Shown: piece after piece, positions 29,361 to 40,785 of the stretch
How positions within the stretch are numbered: position 1 is the first letter of the stretch
Layout: each line of letters starts with the position of its first letter
NCBI GenBank assembly: GCA_030789695.1
Contig: CM061142.1
Coordinates: 160,644,391-160,708,390, forward strand
Length of the DNA stretch: 64,000 nucleotides
DNA from: Scilla litardierei
Taxonomy: Eukaryota > Streptophyta > Magnoliopsida > Asparagales > Asparagaceae
Reading direction: 5' to 3'
Position numbers and translations under genes: made by a program
Notes under the pieces: generated by a model
Database searches by the model: none
What the model was told of the DNA's origin: nothing
What the model saw: only the letters and a program-made list of their open reading frames with translations

Positions 29361-29719
29361 TCTTGTCACGATTCTTGGGGTTATGGGGTAGGGTTGAGCG
29401 TGCAAGCGGCAAGAGGGACTGATCCCCCTCGAACCGAACAGGCGTGAACCCTTTCGTGTCTTGTCTTGTCTTGTCTTGTCTGGCTTCCCGTGTTCCGTCT
29501 TGTCTTGACACCTGTAGGCTAGTCCCGTAGTCCATAGCACTCGCTATGACTACTACTTGTCTTGTTTACTTTCCTGTTGTGTTTCTTTCTGTTGTTAAAA
29601 CCTTAGCATGTTAATCAATCAGTAAAACATTGTAAGTAAATGGTACACTTGTAGCTTGGTCTAACCTTTTCTTGTAGACCTTTCCTGACGTACAGTCCTT
29701 TTGGTGTTGTACGTCAGGG

Positions 29720-29815
29720 ATTGAGCCAGAGTACGTGGAGGAGACTGACCTACCTGTCGACGTGGAGCCAGAGGGCGTCGATCCCGAGTACGACCCTGAG
29801 GAGGATCAGAGCTAG
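29720..29815 (+). CDS. Acidic LTR micro-ORF homologue (31 aa), element 3 5' LTR
   Basis: Reads IEPEYVEETDLPVDVEPEG, then VDPEYDPEEDQS and TAG. The frame matches element 2 (VEPEGVDP, EDQS). No ATG is in frame nearby; ACG (29711) sits where element 1 has its ATG. A 10-bp perfect hairpin (29685-29717; CTGACGTACA / TGTACGTCAG) spans that position. Confidence 0.4.
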   Translation: MEPEYVEETDLPVDVEPEGVDPEYDPEEDQS

Positions 29816-30147
29816 AGAATTTTAGTAGCAGTTTCCAGAGACGTTATTATTTTTGTTGGGTGCGTAGCACCTTTATGTTTTTTGTCTAGGTTGGGTGCTT
29901 GCACCATTAAATTTACTTTTCTGCTGATGTAGCCCTTCGGGTGTTGAGACTTGGTACTCTTGATATGTTGGAATAAAATGTGATGTTCTCTCTTTCTTGT
30001 ACTTTTATTGTTCTGTACTAACATGCAGGGACCTGTACCTTTGTCTTGGTACCACACAGACGCTTATTGGGTCAGGGCTTCATAGCTCTGGCCTAAGCGG
30101 GCCTAGTCACGCTTCGCCTCCGCTGTTTTGGGAAGCGGGGCGTGACA

Positions 30148-30172
30148 GGTTTTAGTGGTGGCCCATGCAGGT
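30148..30172 (+). promoter_or_regulatory. Putative primer-binding region of element 3
   Basis: GGTTTTAGTGGTGGCCCATG follows the LTR end; tRNA not identified. Confidence 0.4.
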
Positions 30173-30276
30173 CCACATCCCAATCTTTCTGCAAGTACAG
30201 AACAGTAAGAGTAAGGACATTCACTTTTGATATTCAAACATTGTACGGGTCTAATCTTTGTCTTTCTGTCAATAAG

Positions 30277-31056
30277 ATGGCCGGACGACGCGTTACCCGA
30301 TCGGGAAACTTAGGCGATGGAGTTCCGGAGGACCAGGGCGGAGAGTTCTGTCAGTTTCTGGGTGTGATGAGGGAGATGCTGGATGTTCAGCATCAGCTGG
30401 TTTAGCAGTCTCAGCGTGCTGCCCAGGCTCCACCTACTGCACCACCTCCACCTCCGCCTGCCCCATGAGCTGCTCCAGGAGTGAAGCAGTTCAACGAGCT
30501 GCAGCCGAAGACTTTCTCTGGGAAGGAGGGACCTCTGGGTGCCGATGAGTGGATCCAGAGCACGGAGGAGAAATTAGTTGCTGCAAAGATTCCTGACGAC
30601 ACCCGAGTGGAGATAGCAAAGATGCAGCTGACGAAGAATGCGAGGAACTGGTGGCGCATTGAGGAGAGGCGTCTGGAGAAACCAGTGGAGTGGAAGACAT
30701 TCAGATCGATGTTCAAGGATAAATATTTCACCAAGTCCACTAGGAGGGAGCTGCTGAGCAAGTTTATAGATCTGAAGCAGGGGGATATGACTGTTGAGGA
30801 GTATGAAGCTGAGTTTGAGATGTTGAGCCGTTTTGCCCCGCATATGGTGAGGAAGGAGGAGAAGCGAGCTGATCGCTTTCGTCAGGGACTGCGTCCGAAG
30901 ATTCAGGCTTCTATGTCTTCGGCGAGTTTCTCGACTATGAGGGAGGTGCTTGATGCTGCGAAGAATCATGAGCTCATAGCTCTTCTGCCTGACCCTCCAG
31001 CTGATAAGGGGAAGCGTCCCATGGAGCAGTACCGGCCACCTGCTAGACGACGATGA
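30277..31056 (+). pseudogene. gag: Gag of element 3 (two stops, zinc knuckles deleted)
   Basis: Starts MAGRRVTRSGNLGDGVPEDQ. TAG at 30403-30405 replaces Gln (element 2 context QQSHQ), and TGA at 30466-30468 replaces an Arg/Ala-region codon in the proline-rich linker. The capsid-like domain follows (VKQFNELQPKTF, NARNWWRIEE, EYEAEFEMLSRFAP). After [13 protein letters not shown] the frame is lost by a small indel near 31045, and KRPGGT joins straight to protease sequence. So both CCHC knuckles, the gag end and the intron seen in element 1 are missing. Confidence 0.9.
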
Positions 31057-34000
31057 GGCCAGTCCAGACTGTGCCATTTAAGAGGCCTGGTGGCACCATT
31101 CTTGTGTCCTCTCACCCCGTTTTGGCTTTGTTTGACTCCGGTGCATCTATGTGCATCTTATCCCAGAGGTTCATAACAAAGCACTCCATTCCTACCCACA
31201 CACTTCCTAAGTATTGGGACATCACCACTGGGAACGAAGTGGTGACTGTGAATCTGGGATGTCGGTCGATTCCCTTAGTGGTTAGTGGACATGAGCTATA
31301 TGCGGATTTCATCGTCCACGATCTGTCGCATTTCGATGTCGTCCTTGGCATCGATTGGCTGGGAGATTTCCACGCTTCAATCGATTGTCACAGCAAGAGA
31401 GTGGTTTTCCAGATTCCAGGTCATCCGGAGTTTGAGTTCCGAAGCCGAGATGAGTCGCTTGGGCCCATCAGATTTCGGGCCAAGCCGGAGGTGCCGGTGA
31501 TAGCAGCATTGCAGATGGAGATGGAGATCGACCGACCAACGGTTGTCAGAGACTTTGACGACGTCTTTCCGGAGGATATCTCGGGTCTGCCACCCAACAG
31601 AGCTTTGGAGGTCGGCATCGATCTGATGCCAGGTGCGCAGCCGATATCGAAGGCGCCGTACCGGATGGCTCCCGCAGAGCTTGAGGAGCTGCGGAAGCAG
31701 TTGGATGAGTTGTTGCAGAAGGGTTTCATCCACCCTAGTGTGTCACCGTGGGGTGAACCTGTATTGCTCGTGAAGAAGAAGGATGGGTCCCGCAGGATGT
31801 GCGTAGATTATCGAGGATTGAATGCTGTCACCGTGAAGAACAAGTATCCGCTGCCGCACATCGACGACATATTTGATCAGCTGGGAGGTTCGAGAGTTTT
31901 CTCGAAGTTGGACTTGAGGAGCGGTTACCATCAGTTAAAGGTAAAGAAGGATGACGTCCCGAAGACAGCTTTTCGGACGAAGTACGGGCACTATGAGTTT
32001 GTAGTGATGCCATTCGGCGTGACCAATGCTCCAGCTATGTTCATGAATCTTATGAACTTGATTTTCTACGACTTCCTGGATAAGTTTGTCGTTATTTTCA
32101 TTGACGACATTCTTATTTACTCAAAGTCGGAGGAGGAGCACAGCTGTCATCTGAGGACAGTGCTGGAAACGCTAAGGCGACACAAGTTGTATGCCAAGTA
32201 TAGCAAGTGCGAGTTCTGGCTGGACAGAGTCGCGTTTCTGGGACACGTGGTGTCTGGTGATGGTATATCTGTTGATCCGGAGAAGGTCAGAGCAGTCAGA
32301 GATTGGCCGAATCCGCAGTCAGCATCCGACATCAGGAGTTTTCTTGGTCTAGCAGGCTATTATCGGCGGTTCATTAAAGATTTCTCGAGGATTGCGGAGC
32401 CAATGACGAAGCTGACGAGGAAGGACGTGGAGTTTCTGTGGTCTGATACTTGTGAGGAGGCTTTCAGTATCTTGAAGGCGAGGTTGACCACGACACCAGT
32501 TTTGACGGTACCGGATCGGAGCGGAGGCTTTGAAGTTTATTGTGATGCATCGGGGAAGGGCCTGGGATGTGTTCTGCATCAGCATGGCCACGTGGTCGCG
32601 TATGCTTCTCGTCAATTGAGGACTCACGAGAAGAATTACCTGACGCACGATCTGGAGTTGGCGGCGGTGATCTTTGCGCTGAAGATTTGGAGGCACTTCT
32701 TGCTGGGTGAGTGTGTGAGGATTTATACTGATCATAAGAGCTTGAAGTACATATTCACCCAGAAGGAGCTCAACATGCGTCAGAGACGATGGTTGGAGCT
32801 CATGGCTGACTACGAGATAGATTTGCAGTATCATCCGGGGAAGGTGAACGTGGTGCCAGATGCTTTGAGTAGACTCCCCACTGCTATGGTGCTTACTGCT
32901 GACTGGAGGATTTAGCATGAGCTGAAGGAGATGGATTTGGAGGTCGTCCTACCTGGTGTGGTTCTTTCATTCATGAATCTACAGATCCAGTCCACGATCG
33001 TGGATCGTATCAAGGCAGCACAGGCAGGAGACCCGAAGCTACAGAGGATCAGGAGGCAAGTTGAAGCTGGACTGCGAGCAGAGTTCGTGATTCATGATGA
33101 TGGTTCGTTGTGGTACGGCAGCAGACTCTGCATACCTGCGGGTGATGTTCGTGAGGAGCTTTTGAGCGAGGCTCATAGCTCGCCTTATTCTATACATCCT
33201 GGTGGCACTAAGATGTATAAGGACCTTCGACTGAATTACTGGTGGTTTGGCATGAAGAGGAGTGTGGCACGGAGTGTTGCTAAGTGTTTGATATGCCAAC
33301 AGGTGAAGGCCGAGCACCATCGTACTGCTGGGTTGCTGCAACCACTTCCTATTCCGGAGTGGAAGTGGCAGCATATTACGATGGATTTCGTGACTGGTTT
33401 ACCTCGGACCCCGAGGCAGAACGACGCAGTCTGGGTGATCGTGGATCGGTTGACCAAGTCTGCGCATTTTATTCCTTTTCGAGTGGGCCAGTCTACGGAA
33501 GCTTTGGCGAGGAAGTATCTTGAGGTAAAAATTTCGTTTCTACTTCTCTTTTTTTCCTCTTTGATTAGTTGTGAAGTAGGCCGTGTACGTGCAGGAGATT
33601 GTACGCTTACACGGGGTCCCCGTGAGCATCGTGTCTGACCGAGACACGAGATTCACATCTCAGTTCTGGAGAAGTCTGCAGGAGCATTTGGGTACGAGTC
33701 TGAGTTTCAGCGCGGCGTACCACCCGCAGACCGACGGCCAGTCCGAGAGGACTATAAAGATTCTGGAGGATATGCTGCGAGCTTGCACACTCGACTGGAA
33801 GGGATCTTGGGAGGACCATCTCCACTTGGTGGAGTTTTCTTATAACAACAGCTACAAGGCGAGCATTGGCATGGCGCCGTTTGCTGCCTTATATGGAAGA
33901 AAATGTCGATCGTCACTGAGCTGGGATGACATTGGAGATCGGGAGCTGTTGGGTCCAGAGATGATTGTTGAAGCTGTGGATGTCGTGAGAGACATCAGGG

Positions 34001-34488
34001 AGAAGCTCAGAGTTGCGCAGGATCGCTTTAAGCTTTGGCCTGATGCCAAGAGGAGACCGTTGGAGTTTCAGCCTGGAGATCACGTTTTCTTGAAGATTTC
34101 TCCGAACCGCAGAGTTATTCGTTTCGAAAAGAAGGGGAAGATGAGCCTGAGGTTTATTGGACCTTTTGATGTGCTGGAACGTGTGGGAGCAGTGGCCTAC
34201 CACCTTGCTCTGCCACCATCTTTGGTGGGGGTTCACGACGTATTCCACGTATCACAGTTACGTCGGTACGTCAGTGATCCGTCGCACACGGTGGTTTTCT
34301 CGGAGATCACGGTCCGTCCGGACCTGACTTACGACCAGCAACCCGTGCAGATTTTGGACCGTTGACAGAAGCAGTTGAGGAATAAGGTAGTCGATCTGGT
34401 GAGAGTGATGTGGCGTCACGGATCGCCTGGAGAGTCCACTTGGGAGAGAGAAGATGAGATGAGAGAGCGTTACCCTCACCTATTCTGA
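31053..34488 (+). pseudogene. pol: Pol polyprotein of element 3
   Basis: A 620-codon open stretch (31053-32915) covers protease ([11 protein letters not shown]), reverse transcriptase ([24 protein letters not shown]) and RNase H ([20 protein letters not shown]). TAG at 32913-32915 ends it. Integrase follows: AHSSPYSIHPG...[11 protein letters not shown] zinc region, [23 protein letters not shown] ([12 protein letters not shown]) follows. TGA at 34363-34365 (ILDR*) precedes a chromodomain that runs to TGA at 34486-34488. A 70-nt intron splits integrase. Catalytic residues of reverse transcriptase, RNase H and integrase look present. Confidence 0.93.
33525..33594 (+). other. Candidate phase-0 intron inside integrase, element 3
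   Basis: GAG|GTAAAAATTTCG...TACGTGCAG|GAG, 70 nt. Splicing joins KYLE to [11 protein letters not shown]. Position and phase equal those of element 1, while the intron body differs strongly. It holds a T-rich tract before the acceptor. Confidence 0.8.
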
Positions 34489-34515
34489 AAGAAATTCCGA
34501 GGGCGGAATTTTCTT

Positions 34516-34528
34516 AAGGTGGGTAGGA
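34516..34528 (+). promoter_or_regulatory. Polypurine tract of element 3
   Basis: AAGGTGGGTAGGA adjoins the 3' LTR start. Confidence 0.65.
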
Positions 34529-34713
34529 TGTAACGGCTGGTTTTTGTATGATGAATATTATTTATATATATATGCGATTGTTTGTCTTCTTTCTTTACTT
34601 CTCCGCGCTCATATCTTAGTATAGGATAACCTTTGGAACTCTTTGGAATCATTCCGAACCTTCACGCTTCAATTTACGACTTCCTGTGCAAATTAGCCGG
34701 TTCACGTTGAGGA

Positions 34714-35222
34714 ACCGACCGACTAGATGTCCATCTAGTCGGTCAACAACTCCTCTTGGACCGACTAGTTTCCGTCAGGTTTTTCCTTTGAGTTACTGTT
34801 TACGATTAGTCGGTCTAAGTTCATCCACCGACCAACTAGTTTCCAAACTAGTCGGTCAACACTTCTTCTTAGACCGACTTGTACAGAGATCATTTTTCGC
34901 ACCCAGGTTACTGTTTACCGTTAGTCGGTCAAAGAACTAAAACCGACCGACTAGTTGACGAACTAGTCGGTTAGGTATCCTTCTCTGACCGACTAACCTT
35001 CAAAATATCTTGTTGACCATTTTCACCTTTTAGTCGGTCTATGAACACTGGCCGACCGACTAGGTTGCAAACTAGTCGGTCGACGAGCCTTCACAGACCG
35101 ACTAACTCTATAAATTCAACAACAACCCTGTTCACGGTTTGGGTTTTAGTCGGTCACAGTTATACGACCGACCGACTAGTTCCCAAACTAGTCGGTCGAC
35201 CGCCCTTCTCTGACCGACTAGT
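34714..35222. promoter_or_regulatory. Inverted-repeat array upstream of promoter, element 3 3' LTR
   Basis: Same pairs and spacing as 27679-28187, with a few point differences (for example CGACCAACTAG at about 34830). Confidence 0.78.
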
Positions 35223-35972
35223 TGACCCCGAAACCCTAAATTCTGTGCTAGCCACCGTTTCATTTTCTTATTTAAATGGGGTTTTCTTCTTCATTTCTCC
35301 TGATAGATTTCAGTCTCCATCTTCCCCAAACCCATTTCCATACCTCTCACGTCCTCCCCTTGATCGTTCCTCCATCCTTGCGCCTTCCATCTTCCCCAAA
35401 GCTCTCCCTCTCCTCTCATTTCCCTTTCTTTTGCCCTAGCACGGAGTTCTCGTCTCAGATCCAGCAGCAACGACGTCAGGAGACGCTGAAATCTTCACCA
35501 TCACCGACGATCAACATTCCTCGTTGCGCTACCCGCGGCTTGGGAATTTCCGGACGACGTAAAGCTTCCACCCTTTCCGGATTTGACGCCGGATCTTCGT
35601 GCAACCGTCAATTCCAGGTTGGTGTCCTAAATTCGTAGTAACCCCCACAATAGATGATCAAACCCTAATTAAAATCAGCAACCTAATCAAACTAAATTTA
35701 TTTTCCACTGATCTTTAAAACGTTGTGCAAACCGTAGAAATCGACGAATGGACTTTATGCATGTTCACATAGGATAGATCGTCGATTTGGTCAATTCATT
35801 AAAAATGTGATTTTAACTGAATATGATAGTCCCGATAATCTAGACACAACCCTAATAGGGATTAATGAATCGTGATCTGACACCGTCGCCGTGTCACGAT
35901 TTTCAGACACTTTTCCACCGACGAGACGATTGGACGTGGCGTACCAGGGAGACGACGCACTCGCCACCACAT

Positions 35973-36111
35973 GCAAGTGTATCACTTGCGTTCTTGGCCA
36001 TGTTTAGGCCTCCATCTTGTTAGGATTGTTATTTTAGAAACTTGAGAACCGGACGTGAAATGATAGCGTCCGGGACGCCTTTGAAGCTCAGATTTGACAA
36101 CGAAATCTGAG
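35973..36111 (+). other. Conserved leader hairpin block, element 3 3' LTR
   Basis: Hairpin 1 at 35973, hairpin 3 at 36049-36073, hairpin 4 at 36087-36111; stems as in the 5' LTR. Confidence 0.78.
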
Positions 36112-36757
36112 TCCTACAACAACAATTTTGACATCATAGGATTGACATGCGTGTGCGTGAGTTGTGGACACCCTAGTACAACCCCTCCTGTTTTGTCGTG
36201 TCTTGTTCCTTTCCGTCTGCACAGCCCGCTGGGCAATAGGGCACTGGTCAAGCCAGAGCGAGCGATCCCTTGTACTAGTTCACAGCCCGATGGGCAATTG
36301 GGCACCTGTCAAGCTAGAGCAGGTGATCCCATGTACCGATACACAGCTCAGAGAGCAATTGGGCACTTGTCAAGCTAGAGCAAGTGATCCCATGTCTTGT
36401 CACGATTCTTGGGGTTATGGGGTAGGGTTGAGCGTGCAAGCGGCAAGAGGGACTGATCCCCCTCGAATCGAACAGGCGTGAACCCTTTCATGTCTTGTCT
36501 TGTCTTGTCTTGTCTGGCTTCCCGTGTTCCGTCTTGTCTTGACACCTGTAGGCTAGTCCCGTAGTCCATAGCACTCGCTATGACTACTACTTGTCTTGTT
36601 TACTTTCCTGTTGTGTTTCTTTCTGTTGTTAAAACCTTAGCATGTTAATCAACCAGTAAAACGTTGTAAGTAAATGGTACACTTGTAGCTTGGTCTAACC
36701 TTTTCTTGTAGACCTTGCCTGACGTACAGTTCCTTCTTTTGGTGCTGTACTTCAGGG

Positions 36758-36853
36758 ATTGAGCCAGAGTACGTGGAGGAGACTGACCTGCCTGTTGACG
36801 TGGAGCCAGAGGGCGTCGATCCCGAGTACGACCCTGAGGAGGATCAGAGCTAG
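36758..36853 (+). CDS. Acidic LTR micro-ORF homologue (31 aa), element 3 3' LTR
   Basis: Frame and length as at 29720-29815, ending PEEDQS. Upstream the hairpin arm has one mismatch (GTACTTCAG). Confidence 0.4.
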   Translation: MEPEYVEETDLPVDVEPEGVDPEYDPEEDQS

Positions 36854-37185
36854 AGACTTTTAGTAGCAGTTTCCAGAGACGTTATTATTTTTGTTGGGTG
36901 CGTAGCACCTTTATGTTTTTTGTCTAGGTTGGGTGCTTGCACCATTAGATTTACTTTTCTGCTGATGTAGCCCTTCGGGTGTTGAGACTTGGTACTCTTG
37001 ATATGTTGGAATAAAATGTGATGTTCTCTCTTTCTTGTACTTTTATTGTTCTGTACTAACATGCAGTGACCTGTACCTTCGTCTTGGTACCACACTGACG
37101 TTTATTGGGTCAGGGCTTCGTAGCTCTGGCCTAAGCGGGCCTAGTCACGCTTCGCCTTCGCTGTTTTGGGAAGCGGGGCGTGACA

Positions 37186-38375
37186 ATGTTAAATGAGGTT
37201 TTTGGAATGTCTCAATCCACTCTAAGGAGGGCGAGCTACTAAAACTGGGGTTTGGGGGAGATTTGAGTAATTATGTGTTTGAGGCCTGGACAACGAAGGT
37301 GTGGAAGTGATAATGTGATATGTGATTATTATTCCCACTCACCTTTACTGGGAGTGGAGGGGCATTGGCGTTTTAGATGATGTGGTTTGTGTGTGGAGAG
37401 GTATATGGTGGAGAGCCTCACTCTTGCTACCGTCCAGGGAGGAGGCGGAGATGCCTGGTGTACAGTGCCCGTGTCCACTGCACCGTGTGCCATACTTATC
37501 TCAAACCTTTGGGGTGAGGCCCATAAGGCAGGTCCCCTGACTGGGCAGGGTGAGAGGCCCGACATACAGTGCCCGTGTCCACTGCATCGAGTGCAGTTTT
37601 CACCCCAAATCTTTGGGGTGAGGCCCATGTCCTTGTATCCCATAATTTACCCAAGTTTCCAACTAAATGAATTAATAGATAAGTGTTCTATTTGTTACTT
37701 CTTCTTCTGGCAGCACTTCCTTTTTCCTTTTTACCTGCTTTGCTTGTGACACTGTGTTATATCTCTGGCATCTGTACTTATCTTATTAGATAATGTTTGC
37801 TTGAACACTTGTATTATTATTTGTGCTAACCTCTTTCTTGCAGTAGCTTGACATCAAACCACAGGTATGATCCCTTACTTAGCTGTTTACTTTCCGCGAC
37901 ATTATTTAGTGTACACGTCTCATTTATATTACCTTGCCTTGTGGTTGATAACCTTAAAATAGTGTTCCGGATCCAAGTTGTTTTCTACTGGGGCACACAT
38001 TGACGTGCTCCCCATTTTTAGGTAGCAGGGGTACCTTGATTGGTGGTGACTTGGAGTTGGGGTTCAGGGGTAGCTCTTGGTGTGAGCTGTAACTTTGTAT
38101 TGCGACAGGGTTGGCGGTGTATATGTAGTGATGCACATGGACTATGTATATACGTGAAAGTTGTTATATATATATATGTTGTTGTTCTATGTTATTTATG
38201 AGGTTGTTTTGATATTATAGTGGAGCTTCACGTGTACTATCCCAGCATGTACGCAGTGGCCTGCATGTTCTGTTTCTCCTTTCCCTCTCTTTTTTCTCTC
38301 TCATAACCCTCATTCTTCAGGATACCTAGGGAAAAAGTTTAAACTTCCAGGTATTCTGGGGAGAGCGGCGTGACA
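37186..38375 (+). repeat. Remnant of an older gypsy-like LTR, split by element 3
   Basis: Non-coding, ending GAGCGGCGTGACA, the LTR end type of this window. It contains two copies of a 104-bp repeat (TACAGTGCCCGTGTCCACTG at 37461 and 37565). No start can be assigned; it may begin left of element 3 (27398-27493). What follows does not carry the usual leader, so it is probably an old solo LTR. Confidence 0.5.
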
Positions 38376-38483
38376 AATTTCATCGTCTTATTCTTCTCCT
38401 CTTATCATTTTTACACCTTAATGTTCTGATCATGATTTTTAATGTTGTTCCTTTGTTCATACCTTTGTGTCAGTTAGATCTCT

Positions 38484-38692
38484 CTACTGCAAAAACCCAT
38501 AAGAGTGCACATTCTATCTCAGTTGTCCACGTAATTGCAACAAAAAGCTACATCAAGGAGCCTTTAGTGACGTAATTTTTTTCTGTGATTGAAAGTTTGA
38601 CCTTTAGTAACGGAATTTGTTTCCATCATTAGAAGTCTGACCTTTGGTGACGGTATTTGTTTCCGTCATTAAAAGTTTGTTTTCTTGTAGTA
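38484..38692. mobile_element. Small MITE with CACTA-like ends
   Basis: Ends read CTACTGCAAAAAC and, inverted, TACTACAAGAAAAC. Inside are three repeats of the type GACCTTTAGTAACGGAA. About 209 bp, no coding capacity. Confidence 0.55.
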
Positions 38693-38797
38693 ATTAATCA
38701 TTCCACATAGATTTATAAAAGTACCTTCATGAGTGGAACCACTAGGTTATTCTCTGTACTAACTTGTTGAAGTTCTATGACATGGCATCCTTGAATC

Positions 38798-39782
38798 TTA
38801 TGTATAACATAAAACTTTCTCAAAATATATTACAATTCTTTTGGAATTTTGATTCCTAGGCAAGGATGATGGTTGTATTGCAATAATAATACAGGGGTAC
38901 TGGATCAACAATTGAAGAAACACCACAAACTTAACAACAAATTTATTTATCCAGACCACCTCCTTTGCTACATCATTAGCTATGATGTACTTTGCTTTCA
39001 TCATAGAGTCTGCCATAGTACTTACTTGTAACTCTTCTAACTCCCTGCCCTCCATTTAGAATAAAAATGTATTCTGATATTGAGTTACTATCTTATAACA
39101 CTTTAGAAACTGAAATCAGTGAATCTTTGATTGAGAGAATATTGTTGCCACTGTAAAGTAAGAGCATATCTTTAGTCCTGCTCAGCTACTTATGTATACC
39201 ATTTATGTTAATCCAATGCTTCTCTCCAAGATTTACCTGATATGGACTGATCATGCCAATAGTTTATGAGACATCATGTATAGTACATAACAAGGAATAC
39301 ATGATATATTCTACAGTCGAAGCGTAAAGGATCCCGCTCATGTGTACTTCCGCATCCTCATTCTTAGAAGACATATCCTTGGAGATAGTTATTCCATGGC
39401 ACATGTGTACATTACCTCACTTTGAGTTTTTCATGTTAAACCTCTTTAACATGGTCTCTATGTATCTAGACTGAGACAATCCTAATATCCTATTTGATCT
39501 ATCTCTATGAAGCTTTATACCAAGTATATATTATGCTTCTCCTAACTCTTTCATGAAGAAGTTTTGTAACAACCATATTTTGATTAATTGAAACATTTGT
39601 ATGTTGTTATCAATCAAGAGTATGCCAGTCATGTATAATATGAGGAATAAGACAATGGTCACGCTGACCTTCATAGCATGTTTCATCCACATTTTTTTAA
39701 TGAAGCCAATCCTTTTGATGGTTTCATCAAATTGGATCATCTTCTACACAATTGGTTCAATCCATAAATAGATTCAACCGTT
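38798..39782 (-). pseudogene. pol: Ty1/copia pol relic: reverse transcriptase and RNase H
   Basis: Read leftward: VESIYGLNQL; frameshift; IQFDETIKRIGFIK; VLFLILYMTGILLIDNNI (the family has YVDDILLIGN, so the catalytic DD is lost); WLLQNFFMKELGEA; ILGIKLHRDRS-type sequence; several stops; then RNase H ADSMMKAKYIIANDVAKEVVW. Highly decayed, no LTR found. A different copia lineage from the SIRE-type copy at 57897. Confidence 0.82.
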
Positions 39783-40694
39783 TGCGTTCATTTCCACTGC
39801 GCCTACTAACTTCGAAACACTTTGATTGAGTCATGTATAAATTTTGTCACGTTACCTCCATACCCAAACTCTAAAAACAACAAATGAACATGACAGGAAC
39901 TCACCACACTCAACTCCTTAACTCACCCACAAACACACAAGTAAACATGAACAGAAAGAACCTCAGCAATCCAACGCACTGAAACAAGCTCTAAAATATC
40001 TTGCAATTGACAGTGAAATTTTTTTTTTTTAAAAAAAAGAAGAAAATGGGTAACAATTTATGATGAATTAAAGAAACATGAAAAAAATTGGGGAAGAGAA
40101 ATGAACGCCACACTGATCATCTCAACCACACAGCCGCATCCTTCGTGTCCTGCGGGAACACCCAGTGGAACGCGAAGCTCATTCTGAGGCTAATAATAAT
40201 GTCAACTTCCGCCTTGTCTTTATACACCTTGTTCGCCATAATTTTAGAGATCAAACACGTTGCTTACTGCTCCCCGTCTCTTTGTCGTGGCCTTGCCCAT
40301 GCTCGAGCACCCCAAGTGCAGCCCCTCCATGCTACGCCACACGCTATGCAAGGCGAAGCCCCTAAACCCCGAGCCCTCAATCTCTGTCGCACGACCCCTG
40401 AGCCCCCCCTGCTTTGGTTTTTTTGGTCTCACTTCGGTCAGATCATCACACAAGACATAGTTTAAATAATTTTTTTGGGCTTAGCTTCACGAAATTAATA
40501 ACATGTAATCAAGTCCCACACATTACTATATCTTTGAGGCAAAGACGAGCAACCAAGTCCATGGCTCAAGCACACACCCAATGCAACCCCTATGTTTTGT
40601 TGCACACTCCGCTATGTTAAGCTCTGCAACCTCGAGGTATAGCGGAGCACAAGGCGTAGTCGAGATGGACCCATGGCTATTGACAGACAAAGAG
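39783..40694. other. No recognisable gene
   Basis: Non-coding. Holds a T11/A9 tract near 40019-40040 and two loosely similar GC-rich stretches (about 40240-40400 and 40550-40650). I see no feature I can name. Confidence 0.5.
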
Positions 40695-40765
40695 ACTACT
40701 TTTTGCTGACGGAAACCATGAGCAAAAGTCAGACTTTCACGGACGGTTTCCATTGGCAAAAGTTA

Positions 40766-40785
40766 GGGCCTATTCCACGCGGGTT
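40766..40785. repeat. Left terminal inverted repeat of the Harbinger element
   Basis: GGGCCTATTCCACGCGGGTT, next to TTA. Differs from the right end at a few positions. Confidence 0.85.

Larger units (their letters stand above)
27494..30147 (+). repeat. Element 3, 5' LTR
   Basis: 2654 bp. Contents in order: inverted-repeat array 27679-28187, TATA-like box about 28233, hairpin block 28939-29077, three units of a 60-bp repeat about 29198-29360, (TCTTG)n about 29456-29480, micro-ORF 29720-29815, hairpin GGTGC-GTA-GCACC about 29859. Confidence 0.95.
27494..37185 (+). mobile_element. Element 3: full-length Ty3/gypsy chromovirus (Tekay/Del type), internally deleted
   Basis: 9.7 kb with 2.65-kb LTRs starting TGTAACGGCTGG and ending GGGGCGTGACA. 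The target duplication ATGTT is at 27489-27493 and 37186-37190. It encodes gag without zinc knuckles and a pol with protease, reverse transcriptase, RNase H, integrase and chromodomain. The LTRs are nearly identical, so it is young. All nonsense codons found are C-to-T changes. It belongs to a different LTR family from element 1 but shares its leader hairpins and integrase intron. Confidence 0.95.
34529..37185 (+). repeat. Element 3, 3' LTR
   Basis: 2657 bp, nearly identical to 27494-30147. Array 34714-35222, hairpin block 35973-36111, micro-ORF 36758-36853; second ATGTT at 37186-37190. Confidence 0.95.

Noticed and set aside
37322..37749. Overlapping frames on both strands
   Set aside because: They follow the 104-bp duplication in an LTR remnant; no conserved motif.
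40088..40465. 125-codon frame
   Set aside because: No domain, and overlapping frames on both strands are equally long.
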